Shown here piece after piece: positions 54,782 to 62,962 of a stretch of 64,000 nucleotides of DNA. Below the pieces are notes generated by a model. The model did not search any database and was not told the DNA's origin. It was given only the letters and a program-made list of their open reading frames with translations. The DNA is from an uncultured Pseudomonadota bacterium (GTDB lineage Bacteria; Pseudomonadota; Gammaproteobacteria; Burkholderiales; SG8-39). The position numbers and the translations under genes are program-made. The DNA is taken from NCBI GenBank assembly GCA_903834835.1, contig CAILKO010000052.1:1-64000 (forward strand). Direction: 5' to 3'. Numbering within the stretch: the stretch's first letter is position 1; each line of letters starts with the position of its first letter.

Positions 54782-55753
54782 GTGGAACTGACAATGAACG
54801 AATTCATGGTGCCGGCGCAGGATGCCGGCATCGCGCTCTACCTGCGCAACAAGCACCCGCGCGGAACGGAGAATTTCGAGAGCACGAAGATTCTGCTGAT
54901 GGTTCACGGGGCCACCTACCCCGCCTCGACCAGCTACGACCTCGCGCTGAACGGCGTCTCGTGGATGGACCATGTCGCGCGCCAGGGCTACGACGTCTAT
55001 TGTCTGGACCTGCGCGGCTTCGGCCGCTCCACGCGCCCGCCCGAAATGTCGCAACCTGCGGCAGACAATCCGCCGGTCGTGCGCACCGAGACGGCGGCGC
55101 GCGATGTCGCGGCGGCAGTCGATTTCATCCTCGCGCGCCGCGGCGTGGCGAAGCTCAACCTGCTCGGCTGGTCCTGGGGTACCGCGGTGACCGGGCTCTA
55201 TGCCACGCGCCACAACGACAAGCTGGAGAAGCTCGTGCTGTACGCACCAGCCTGGGTGCGCACCGTGACCTCGCCGGTCGATCCGGGCTCGAAGCTCGGC
55301 GCCTATCGCATCGTCGAACGCGCGAGCGCTAAGAAGCGCTGGCTGAACGGGGTGGCCGAGGCACAGCAGGCCAGCCTGCTGCCCGCGGCCTGGTACCAGG
55401 CCTGGGAGGACGCAACCTTCGCGACCGACCCGGTGGGTGCGACGCTGACGCCGCCCGGATTGCGCGCGCCGAACGGCTCGGTGCAGGACCTGCGCGAATA
55501 CTGGCTCTCGGGCCGACCCGTGTACGAACCATCGGAAATACGCGTGCCGGTGCTCCTCACGCACGCAGAATGGGATGTGGACCTGCCGAGCGCGCTGATG
55601 CACGCGTACTTCGCGCAGCTCGTCAATGCGCCCTACCGGCGCAGCGTCGAGATCGGCGAAGGCACCCACATGGTGATGCTGGAGAAGAACCGCATGCAGC
55701 TCTTCCAGGCGGTGCAGCAGTTCCTGGACGAGCGCTATACCCCGGAATCCTGA
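54782..55753 (+). CDS. Alpha/beta hydrolase
   Basis: 323 aa from the GTG at 54782 behind GGGGGGAG; an ATG at 54758 without a ribosome site would add 8 residues. Nucleophile elbow GWSWGT (S131), acid D265 or D267 (EWDVD) and H296 (GTHMV) form the triad, with the oxyanion-side motif VHGATYP. It is probably a cytoplasmic esterase or C-C hydrolase; substrate unknown. Confidence 0.87.
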   Translation: MELTMNEFMVPAQDAGIALYLRNKHPRGTENFESTKILLMVHGATYPASTSYDLALNGVSWMDHVARQGYDVYCLDLRGFGRSTRPPEMSQPAADNPPVVRTETAARDVAAAVDFILARRGVAKLNLLGWSWGTAVTGLYATRHNDKLEKLVLYAPAWVRTVTSPVDPGSKLGAYRIVERASAKKRWLNGVAEAQQASLLPAAWYQAWEDATFATDPVGATLTPPGLRAPNGSVQDLREYWLSGRPVYEPSEIRVPVLLTHAEWDVDLPSALMHAYFAQLVNAPYRRSVEIGEGTHMVMLEKNRMQLFQAVQQFLDERYTPES

Positions 55754-55762
55754 GGCCGCAGC

Positions 55763-55789
55763 GCGGGCGGGAATTCCTGCCCCGCCCGC
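55763..55789. terminator. Hairpin between convergent genes
   Basis: A perfect 9-bp stem (GCGGGCGGG / CCCGCCCGC) with a 9-base loop in the gap between the convergent hydrolase and DUF1993 genes. No T-run, so termination strength is uncertain. Confidence 0.45.
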
Positions 55790-55810
55790 ACGGCACCCCT
55801 CGCTTCCAAC

Positions 55811-56317
55811 TCAGGCGTTGTTCAGGAAGTGCCGCTTGCCGATTTCCACGCCCATATGACGGACGATGTTGTAGGCCGTCGTCACGTGGAAGTAGAAGTT
55901 CGGCATCGAGCGGTTCTGCACCAGCTCAAGACCAGTGAAAGGAACTTCCTTGTCGCGCATTTTCACCATGATGGTCCTCGCCTCGGCCGCGTCGATGTCG
56001 GCCTGCTTCGCCGCGTTCACCGCCGCCAGCGCCTTGTCGACCCGGGCGATGAGATCCGCGAGACTCTTCTCGCTGCTGCCGAGGTCCACAGGCTGCGTGC
56101 CCGAGAGCAGCGCGACGCAGTTCTTGGCGTGATCGGTGGCGATGCGCACCTGCATGGTGAAATCCAGCATGTCGGGGAAGAGGCGAAACCCCAGCAGCGT
56201 GGTCTCGTCGTACTTCTTCTCGGCGTAGTGCGTCTGCGCAAGCTGCAGAACGGCCTTCAGGCCGCCCAGCTGGCGCGCGAATACGGGAACGGAAATCTGG
56301 TACAGGGAAATCGACAT
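55811..56317 (-). CDS. DUF1993 family protein
   Basis: 168 aa from the ATG at 56317 behind GAGGAGG. Start MSISLYQISVPVFARQLGGL and the end FYFHVTTAYNIVRHMGVEIGKRHFL match the DUF1993 family, predicted four-helix proteins of the DinB-like type with unknown function. H residues near both ends could bind metal. Divergent from the methyltransferase gene. Confidence 0.82.
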   Translation of the reverse strand: MSISLYQISVPVFARQLGGLKAVLQLAQTHYAEKKYDETTLLGFRLFPDMLDFTMQVRIATDHAKNCVALLSGTQPVDLGSSEKSLADLIARVDKALAAVNAAKQADIDAAEARTIMVKMRDKEVPFTGLELVQNRSMPNFYFHVTTAYNIVRHMGVEIGKRHFLNNA

Positions 56318-56405
56318 CGTGGTTCCTCCTCGCTGAATGGGTCTGCCGGATCCGGCAGACCGGGGCGAAATTGAACCACAGATCCCAAGCCGGCAGCGCG
56401 CCCCG

Positions 56406-57224
56406 ATGAGCCATCCGCTGCTCACTGCCGAGACGCTCGGCGCGCTGCGCGAGGCCTTCGATACGGGCGCGCCGACCCTCGTCTGCTCGCTTGACCTGGA
56501 GCGCACGCGCGCCGCGGTGGCAGTCGATGCTGCGGGGTTCTCCTGGCAGGATCGCCGCTATCCCTGGCCTGAGGTGCTCCGCCCGCGCACGGTGTATTAC
56601 TGGACCGGCGCGGCTTTCGAGCCGATCGCGCGCTACGCCGGCGCGCTCATCAAGCTGGTCCCCACCGAGTGGGGCGCCCCCACCTTCGAGATCGACGGCA
56701 TCAAGATGCTGCCCACCGCTAGCGTTTCGCCCTACGAAGACGCCAGGCGCAAGGTGGCCCTGATCCGGCCGCGTGGCAAACGGGTGCTCGACACCTGCGG
56801 CGGGCTGGGCTACTTCGCGGCCTGGTGCCTGGCGGGCGCCGTCGCGGAAGTTCTGTCCTTCGAAAAGAGCGCGGAGGTGCTCTGGCTGCGCACGCTGAAC
56901 CCCTGGTCACCGCCTCCCGATGTGCGCCTGAGCCTGAAGCACGCCGACGTAGCGGCGGAAATCCGTGCGCTGCCCGAGGGTTCCGTGGACGCGATCCTGC
57001 ACGACCCTCCGCGCTTCGGGATCGCCGGGGAACTCTATTCGCAGGCTTTCTACGATCAACTCGCTCGCGTGCTGAAGCGCCGAGGAACGCTGTTTCACTA
57101 CACCGGCACACCGAACAGACTCACTAGCGGGCGCGATGTTCCGCAGGAAGTCGCCACCCGTTTGAAGCGCGCGGGTTTCGACACGAGTCCGCGGGGCGAC
57201 GGGCTGCTCGCAATCCGGCGCTAG
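56406..57224 (+). CDS. SAM-dependent methyltransferase-like protein
   Basis: 272 aa. A Rossmann-type SAM motif (VLDTCGGLGYFA, about 129-140) is followed by an acidic-strand region and by ILHDPPRFG, a DPPx-type motif IV. An N-terminal domain of about 110 residues (SWQDRRYPWPEVL) precedes it. The DPP motif suggests an RNA, DNA or protein amine target, but no specific family was recognised. Confidence 0.7.
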   Translation: MSHPLLTAETLGALREAFDTGAPTLVCSLDLERTRAAVAVDAAGFSWQDRRYPWPEVLRPRTVYYWTGAAFEPIARYAGALIKLVPTEWGAPTFEIDGIKMLPTASVSPYEDARRKVALIRPRGKRVLDTCGGLGYFAAWCLAGAVAEVLSFEKSAEVLWLRTLNPWSPPPDVRLSLKHADVAAEIRALPEGSVDAILHDPPRFGIAGELYSQAFYDQLARVLKRRGTLFHYTGTPNRLTSGRDVPQEVATRLKRAGFDTSPRGDGLLAIRR

Positions 57225-57289
57225 GCTGGCCGATTCGCTCCCGGCACCGGGTTTCCTCATCGGGCCTGTCCGGTTCTATGCCCCTGCAG

Positions 57290-57361
57290 TCCGGGCGAGG
57301 CCCGATCATCCGGTCCCGGCGAGGCCCGATCATCCGGTCCCGGCGAGGCCCGATCATCCAG
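57290..57361. repeat. Three 24-bp tandem repeats at the recQ 3' end
   Basis: Three adjacent units of the form tccsggcgaggcccgatcat plus ccgg (last unit ccag). The third unit contains the recQ stop codon, so the repeats extend from the gene end into the gap to the convergent methyltransferase gene. Confidence 0.9.
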
Positions 57362-59168
57362 CCAGCAAGCCGAGGATCGCCTCGCCGTAGCGCTCGAGTT
57401 TCTTCTGCCCGATGCCGTCCAGCGTGCCGAGCGCCTCGAGGGTATCCGGCCGCAGCGCCGCGATCGCGGCCAGCGTGCGGTCATGGAAAATCACATACGC
57501 GGGCACGCCCTGACTGCGCGCTTCGCCGCCGCGCCAGGCCTTCAGCGCGTCGAGCAGCGCGGCATCGGCAGCGGGCAGATCCGTCGCCGGGCCGCGGCGC
57601 TTCGTGCCTGAACGCTTCTTCTGCGCAACGCGGCGCAGCTCCACGCCGGTTTCGCCCTTCAGCACCGGGCGGCTCGCCTCGGTAAGTGTGAGCGCCCCAT
57701 AGGCCTCGTGGTCGGGCCGCAGGAAACCGAGCGCGGTCAGCTGGCGGAACACGCTGCGCCATTCGGAGTCATCGAGGTCCGCGCCGATGCCGAATACCGA
57801 GAGCTGGTCGTGGTTCCAGCTTTTGACGCGGTCAGTCGCCTTGCCGCGCAGCACGTCGATGAGGTGCACCGCGCCGAAACGCTGGCCGGTGCGATAGACC
57901 GTGGAGAGCGCCTTCCTCGCCGCCTCGCCCGCGTCCCAGGTCTCGGGCGGCTCGAGGCAGGTATCGCAGTTGCCGCAGGGCGTGCTCGTCTCGCCGAAGT
58001 AATCGAGCAGACGCACGCGACGGCAACCCGCGGTCTCGCACAGGCCGAGCAGCGCATCGAGCTTGGCGACCGACACGCGCTTGTAGTCCTCGCTGCCCTC
58101 GGACTGATCGATCATGCGGCGCTGCTGCACGACATCGCCCAGGCCGTAGCTCATCCAGGCATCGGCCGGCTCGCCGTCGCGACCGGCGCGCCCGGTCTCC
58201 TGGTAATAGCCCTCGATGCTTTTCGGCAGATCGAGGTGAGCGACGAAACGTACTTCGGCCTTGTCGATGCCCATGCCGAAGGCGATGGTCGCCACCATCA
58301 CGATGCCCTCCTCGTCCTGGAAACGCGCCTGGTGGGCGCTGCGCGTTTCCGCGTCCAGACCGGCGTGATAGGGGAGCGCCTTGATCCCCTGTGCGGCCAG
58401 AAAGGCCGCGGTTTCGTCCACCTTGCGGCGCGACAGGCAGTACACGATGCCGGTGTGGCCGTAGTGCGCGCCGCGGATGAAGGCGAGCAGCTGCGCGCGC
58501 GGCTCGGCCTTGTCGACGATGGTGTAGCGGATGTTCGGCCGGTCGAAGCTCGACACGAACACGCGCGCCTCATCGAGCGCGAGCCGCGCGATGATCTCGG
58601 CGCGCGTCTGGGGATCGGCGGTCGCGGTGAGCGCGATGCGCGGCACCTGCGGGAAGCGCTCGTGCAGGATGGAGAGCTGCAGATACTCGGGGCGGAAGTC
58701 GTGCCCCCACTGCGACACGCAGTGCGCCTCGTCGATGGCGAAGAGCGCAAGCTCGGCCTCCTCGAGGAGGGACAGCATGCGCGGCATCACCAGCCGCTCG
58801 GGCGCCACGTAGAGAAGATCGAGCCCCCCCGCGGCGAAGCTGCGTTCCACCGCAGCGGCCGCGCGCCCGTCTAGCGAGGAATTGAGAAAGGCGGCACGCA
58901 CGCCAAGCTGCTCGAGCGCCGTGACCTGGTCGCGCATCAGTGCGATGAGCGGCGAGACCACGAGCGCCGTGCCCGGGCGCAGCAGCGCGGGCAGCTGATA
59001 GCAGAGCGACTTGCCCCCGCCCGTGGGCATGAGGACCAGCGCGTCGCCCCCGGAGACGAGGTGCGAGACGATCGCCTCCTGAGGCCCGCGGAAGGCAGGA
59101 TGGCCGAAGGTGCCGCGCAACAGCTCGAGCGCGCCGCCCGCGGCGGCGGATGGTCCCTGCATCGCCAT
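57354..59168 (-). CDS. recQ: ATP-dependent DNA helicase RecQ
   Basis: 604 aa. Walker A MPTGGGKS (about 47-54), DEAH box with the aromatic-rich loop ([18 protein letters not shown]), helicase motif [10 protein letters not shown], a four-Cys zinc site ([18 protein letters not shown]), winged helix, and an HRDC domain at the end (about 525-604). It unwinds DNA 3'-5' in recombination repair. The ATG at 59168 overlaps the yaiI stop (TGATG). Confidence 0.96.
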   Translation of the reverse strand: MAMQGPSAAAGGALELLRGTFGHPAFRGPQEAIVSHLVSGGDALVLMPTGGGKSLCYQLPALLRPGTALVVSPLIALMRDQVTALEQLGVRAAFLNSSLDGRAAAAVERSFAAGGLDLLYVAPERLVMPRMLSLLEEAELALFAIDEAHCVSQWGHDFRPEYLQLSILHERFPQVPRIALTATADPQTRAEIIARLALDEARVFVSSFDRPNIRYTIVDKAEPRAQLLAFIRGAHYGHTGIVYCLSRRKVDETAAFLAAQGIKALPYHAGLDAETRSAHQARFQDEEGIVMVATIAFGMGIDKAEVRFVAHLDLPKSIEGYYQETGRAGRDGEPADAWMSYGLGDVVQQRRMIDQSEGSEDYKRVSVAKLDALLGLCETAGCRRVRLLDYFGETSTPCGNCDTCLEPPETWDAGEAARKALSTVYRTGQRFGAVHLIDVLRGKATDRVKSWNHDQLSVFGIGADLDDSEWRSVFRQLTALGFLRPDHEAYGALTLTEASRPVLKGETGVELRRVAQKKRSGTKRRGPATDLPAADAALLDALKAWRGGEARSQGVPAYVIFHDRTLAAIAALRPDTLEALGTLDGIGQKKLERYGEAILGLLAG

Positions 59169-59620
59169 CAGGCCGCGCCTGCGCGCGCGAGCAGGCGGTC
59201 GAGCTGTCCGGCGAAACGCTTGCGATCCGCCTGGCTGAAGGCGGACGGGCCGCCCGTCTGCACGCCGCTGCCGCGCAGTTCGTCCATGAAATCGCGCATC
59301 ACCAGCCGCTCGCGTATCGTCTCCGGCGAGACGAGTTCGCCGCGGGGATCGAGCACCGTCACCCCCTTGGCGATCGCGTCCGCCGCAAGCGGGATGTCTG
59401 CCGTGATGACGAGATCACCCGGCTCGGCCTCGGCGACGATGCGGTTGTCGGCCACATCGAAACCGCGCGGCACCTGCAGCGCGCGGATATAGATCGAGGG
59501 CGGCGTGCGCAGCGCCTGATTCGCGACCAGCGTCATGTGCACCTTCGCGCGCTCGGCCGCGCGGAACAGGATTTCCTTGATCGGCGCCGGGCAGGCGTCC
59601 GCATCGACCCAGATTTTCAT
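59168..59620 (-). CDS. yaiI: YaiI/YqxD family (DUF188) protein
   Basis: 150 aa. The N-terminus [17 protein letters not shown] and the later [15 protein letters not shown] are family hallmarks with PIN-like conserved acids. It ends AGAA. The function is not established. Coupled to recQ by a one-base overlap. Confidence 0.93.
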   Translation of the reverse strand: MKIWVDADACPAPIKEILFRAAERAKVHMTLVANQALRTPPSIYIRALQVPRGFDVADNRIVAEAEPGDLVITADIPLAADAIAKGVTVLDPRGELVSPETIRERLVMRDFMDELRGSGVQTGGPSAFSQADRKRFAGQLDRLLARAGAA

Positions 59621-59673
59621 GACGCGAGTTTCGCACGCCGGGCGGGGAATCCCGCGGCCAGGGTCGAAGATAA

Positions 59674-59695
59674 ATAGTAACGCATATGTTACTAT
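59674..59695. repeat. Dispersed 22-bp palindrome, copy 6
   Basis: ATAGTAAC, spacer GCATAT, GTTACTAT. The right arm includes the TAG stop codon of phrB. On the minus strand the hairpin is followed by TTATCTT, so this copy could give weak termination. Confidence 0.85.
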
Positions 59696-61128
59696 GTACG
59701 CAGATTCCTGCTCTCGTCCTCCTTCTTCAGCAGCCCGTAGCGCGCAAGCGTGCGGCGGCGTGCTTCGGCGTGGTCCACCACCGGGGCGGGATAGTCACAG
59801 CCTGCCGCCTGCTGTTCGAGCGGGGCCATGCGCCAGGGCTCGTGGATCAGCGCGGCCGGCACGCGCGCGAGCTCGGGAACCCAGCGGCGGATGTAGCTGC
59901 CCTCGGGATCGAACTTGCGCGACTGGGTCACGGGATTGAAGATCCGGAACCAGGGCTGGGCGTCGCAGCCGGTGGACGCGCTCCACTGCCAGCCGCCGTT
60001 GTTCGCCGCGAGATCGTGATCGAGCAGCTGCGCGGCGAACCAGGCTTCGCCGCGGCGCCAGTCGAGACCGAGGTGTTTCACGAGAAAGGAGGCGACAAGC
60101 ATGCGCAGCCGGTTGTGCATGAGCCCGGTCGCGGCGAGTTCGCGCATCGCCGCATCCACCAGTGGATAGCCGGTGCGGCCCTCGCACCAGGCACGGTAAA
60201 ACGCGCCGTCCGCATCCGGCTCCCAGACGAGCGCATCGAACTGCGGCTTGAACGCGCGCCTGACCACATCGGGTCGCCAGGCGAGTATCGCCTGATAGAA
60301 GTCGCGCCACACGAGTTCGGAGAGCCAGGCGGCCGATCCCTCTCCGGGCGCCGCGAGCGCGAAGCGCACGAGGGCGCGGATCGACACCGTGCCGAAACGC
60401 AGATGCGCTGACAGGCCCGAAGTCCCGTCGATCGCGGGAAAGTCGCGCCGCGCGGCGTAGTCGCGCAGACGCGGCACGAAGGCGCTGAGCCGGCGCGCGC
60501 CCGCCGCCATGCCGGGTTCGATTGCGCAAGCCGCAGGCCGGAAGCCGAGCTCGGCAAGCGTCGGCACGACCGCCTGCGCGGGCTCCGCCGGTGCAAGCCT
60601 CCCCGGATGAACGCGGGTGTCGCGCGACGCATGATCCTCCGGCGCGAGCTTCTCCAGCCAGGCGCGCTTGTAGGGCGTGAAGACCGAGAACGCCGTGCCA
60701 CCGCGCGTGCGCACCTCGTCCAGCTCGAAGACCACCTGGTCCTTGCGCGTGCGCCAGTCGATGCCGCAGGCGGCAAGCGCCTCGGCGACCGCGGCATCGC
60801 GCCTGATCGCTGCGGGCTCGTAGTCGCGATTCGCATAGACCGCCGCCACGCCGAGCGCATGCGCGAGCTTCGGAATCTCCTCTTCGGCGCTGCCGCGCAG
60901 AATACGCAGCGCGCCACCGCGCGCCGCGAGCGCGTCGCCAAGTTCGACCACACTGGCATGCAGAAAACCCACGCGCCGGTTGTCCGGCGCGAGCTGACCG
61001 AGGATGGCGCTGTCGAACACGAACACGCAGTGCACCTGCTCGTGCGCTGCTAGCGCTGCGGCGAGCGCCGCATGATCGTCATCGCGCAGATCGCGCCTGA
61101 ACCAGACGAGGGCTGCCTCAGCGCTCAT
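59692..61128 (-). CDS. phrB: Deoxyribodipyrimidine photolyase
   Basis: 478 aa. N-terminal antenna domain ([16 protein letters not shown]) and C-terminal FAD domain with [26 protein letters not shown] and [24 protein letters not shown]. It repairs pyrimidine dimers using light. It is the second gene after a B12-type MerR regulator (12-bp gap). Its antenna chromophore, if a folate, would depend on the divergent folE2 product. Confidence 0.96.
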   Translation of the reverse strand: MSAEAALVWFRRDLRDDDHAALAAALAAHEQVHCVFVFDSAILGQLAPDNRRVGFLHASVVELGDALAARGGALRILRGSAEEEIPKLAHALGVAAVYANRDYEPAAIRRDAAVAEALAACGIDWRTRKDQVVFELDEVRTRGGTAFSVFTPYKRAWLEKLAPEDHASRDTRVHPGRLAPAEPAQAVVPTLAELGFRPAACAIEPGMAAGARRLSAFVPRLRDYAARRDFPAIDGTSGLSAHLRFGTVSIRALVRFALAAPGEGSAAWLSELVWRDFYQAILAWRPDVVRRAFKPQFDALVWEPDADGAFYRAWCEGRTGYPLVDAAMRELAATGLMHNRLRMLVASFLVKHLGLDWRRGEAWFAAQLLDHDLAANNGGWQWSASTGCDAQPWFRIFNPVTQSRKFDPEGSYIRRWVPELARVPAALIHEPWRMAPLEQQAAGCDYPAPVVDHAEARRRTLARYGLLKKEDESRNLRT

Positions 61129-61140
61129 GATGGGCCGCGC

Positions 61141-62037
61141 TCAGGCAGGCTGCATGCTGCGCGCCGTGCGCCAGCGCAGGAGTTCTTCTTTCAACGCATC
61201 GAGACTGGCGATCCGTGAAACACCCGCGGGCGGGCGCTTCAGGTGACCGGCGCCGCCACCGCCGCACCACAGTGCCACTGCCTCGGGGAGCGCGGCACGC
61301 ATGCGTCGAACCGTTCCTCGCATCGGCACCGCGCCGAAATTCTCCGAGTACGACAGCGCGACCACGTCCGCGCCGTAGGCCTCGGCCGCGGCGAGCACCT
61401 GGCTTTCCGGCGTCTGGGTGCCGAGCGGAATGCAGGCCGCGCCTTCCAGGCGCAACATCGCCTGCGCGAGCAGCAGACCGAGGCCGTGCGGTTCGCCCGG
61501 CAGCGTCGCGAGCAGGATCTTGGGCGCGCTGCCGGGCGCCGGCAGCTGCCCCATCGCCTCGTGCAGCACGCTCTGCAGCTGTTCCGAGTACAGATGCTCC
61601 TCGAAGATCTCGATCTCGCCGCGCACCCAGGCATTGCCGATCGCGACCAGCATCGGAGAAACCGCGTCGGTCACGAACCGGGCGATGCCCTCGCGGGCGA
61701 GGCGCATGCGCAGTTCTTCGCGCAGGGCCGCCTCGTCGTGCCGCCTGAGCAGTTGCAGCAGGCCGGGGTCATCGCCTTCGGGCGTGGGCGGGCAGGCCCG
61801 CTCGCTACGCTCGTCCGGGCTCAGGCTGAAGACTTGGCCCGGACGCATGCCCTGGTCAAGCAGACGACGGACATCGCGCAGCTGGGCGACCTGCTCCGGC
61901 GGGTAGAGCCGCTCGCCCTTTGCGTCCCGGACCGGTTGCGGAAACCCGTAGCGACGCTCCCATATCCGAAGCGTGTCCTTACCTATCCCGGTTTCAAGCG
62001 CAAGGGCGGCAATGGAGATTCCTGACATGTCGCTCAT
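61141..62037 (-). CDS. MerR-type regulator with B12-binding domain (CarH/LitR-like)
   Basis: 298 aa. N-terminal MerR helix-turn-helix (ISIAALALETGIGKDTLRIWERRYGFP), helical cap with W137-x9-E147-H148, and a cobalamin domain with H184 (GEPHGLG) as likely lower ligand. W131-x9-E141-H142 and H177 of CarH have the same layout. In that family, light breaks adenosylcobalamin and releases DNA. It is the first gene before phrB. A palindrome (62048-62062) lies 11 bp upstream of its ATG, suggesting autorepression. Confidence 0.88.
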   Translation of the reverse strand: MSDMSGISIAALALETGIGKDTLRIWERRYGFPQPVRDAKGERLYPPEQVAQLRDVRRLLDQGMRPGQVFSLSPDERSERACPPTPEGDDPGLLQLLRRHDEAALREELRMRLAREGIARFVTDAVSPMLVAIGNAWVRGEIEIFEEHLYSEQLQSVLHEAMGQLPAPGSAPKILLATLPGEPHGLGLLLAQAMLRLEGAACIPLGTQTPESQVLAAAEAYGADVVALSYSENFGAVPMRGTVRRMRAALPEAVALWCGGGGAGHLKRPPAGVSRIASLDALKEELLRWRTARSMQPA

Positions 62038-62047
62038 TTATTTCTCA

Positions 62048-62062
62048 TTTGTCCAAGACAAA
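62048..62062. promoter_or_regulatory. Operator-like palindrome 1 (TTTGTC-CAA-GACAAA)
   Basis: A perfect 6-bp inverted repeat between the MerR-type gene and the folE2 promoter, 3 bp upstream of the folE2 -35 box. A related half-site (GACAA) overlaps that -35 box. Same design as 62112-62126. Confidence 0.65.
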
Positions 62063-62065
62063 CTG

Positions 62066-62095
62066 TTGACAAGGCGTTTCCATGAGCCCTATTAT
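62066..62095 (+). promoter_or_regulatory. Sigma70-type promoter of folE2
   Basis: TTGACA (62066-62071), an 18-bp spacer and TATTAT (62090-62095). The predicted start is near 62102, giving a leader of about 27 bases. Confidence 0.65.
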
Positions 62096-62111
62096 CCGCA
62101 CACCCCATCAC

Positions 62112-62126
62112 TTTGTCTAGGACAAA
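62112..62126. promoter_or_regulatory. Operator-like palindrome 2 (TTTGTC-TAG-GACAAA)
   Basis: A second copy of the palindrome, differing only in the 3-base spacer. It ends 2 bp before the folE2 ATG and contains its AGGA ribosome site. A repressor bound here would block early transcription. Confidence 0.65.
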
Positions 62127-62128
62127 CA

Positions 62129-62962
62129 ATGAATGCGACCGAAAGAATGTTCCTCGTAGACGTCCAGGCCAGCCAGGATGCCCGCAACGTTGCGATCGAG
62201 CATGTCGGCGTGCGCGGCCTGCGTTATCCCCTCCCCGTGCAGGGCCGGAATGGCGTCCAGCACACGGTGGCCGAGGCCGAGATGACCGTGGCGCTCGATC
62301 CGTCGGTCAAGGGCACCCACATGTCGCGCTTCGTCGAAACCCTTGAGTCCTGGGACAGCGCCGTGGGTCCGGCGGATCTGGTCCAGCGCCTGACGGGCAT
62401 GCTCGAGCGCCTGGACGCGAAGGCCGGCAGGATCGGGCTGCGTTTCCCCTACTTCATCCGCAAGCGCGCGCCGGTGAGCGGCGTAGAGAGCATGCTCGAC
62501 TATCAGGCCGGCATGCGCGCCGAGGTGGTCGCAGATGCACCCGCCAGCCTGAGTCTGACACTGACCGCGCCGGTCACCAGCCTGTGCCCCTGCTCGAAGG
62601 AGATCTCGGAGTACGGTGCCCACAACCAGCGCTCGCATGTCACGCTGGACGTGGAACTGATCGAACCCGGCGCGCTCGATTTCGAATCGCTGGCCGAGAT
62701 CGCCGAGGCTGCCGCCTCCTGCGAGATCTACGGTCTGCTCAAGCGCCCCGACGAGAAGTACGTGACCGAGCGCGCCTACGACAACCCGAAGTTCGTCGAG
62801 GACCTGGTGCGCGATCTCGCCCTCGCGCTGGAGAACCACCCGGCGATCCGCCGCTACATGGTGGAAGTCGAGAATTTCGAGTCGATCCACAATCACTCTG
62901 CCTACGCTCGTCTGACAGGCGGGCGTGATGCAGTCTCCCCCGTGACGGACGCACGCGCGTGA
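62129..62962 (+). CDS. folE2: GTP cyclohydrolase FolE2
   Basis: 277 aa from the ATG at 62129. The block TSLCPCSKEISEYGAHNQRSH carries the active-site Cys and is diagnostic of the zinc-independent type IB enzyme. It makes dihydroneopterin triphosphate, first step of folate and pterin synthesis. It is divergent from the light regulator and coupled to a CFA-synthase-like gene (GTGA overlap), as in light-induced clusters where a folate chromophore serves photolyase. Confidence 0.93.
   Translation: MNATERMFLVDVQASQDARNVAIEHVGVRGLRYPLPVQGRNGVQHTVAEAEMTVALDPSVKGTHMSRFVETLESWDSAVGPADLVQRLTGMLERLDAKAGRIGLRFPYFIRKRAPVSGVESMLDYQAGMRAEVVADAPASLSLTLTAPVTSLCPCSKEISEYGAHNQRSHVTLDVELIEPGALDFESLAEIAEAAASCEIYGLLKRPDEKYVTERAYDNPKFVEDLVRDLALALENHPAIRRYMVEVENFESIHNHSAYARLTGGRDAVSPVTDARA

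Noticed and set aside
57290..57361. Possible CRISPR-like repeats
   Set aside because: The 24-bp units are directly adjacent with no unique spacers, and no cas genes are present, so this is a simple tandem repeat.
62038..62128. Cobalamin riboswitch upstream of the B12-type regulator or folE2
   Set aside because: The gap is 91 bp, too short, and no B12-box sequence is visible; control is better explained by the protein operators.
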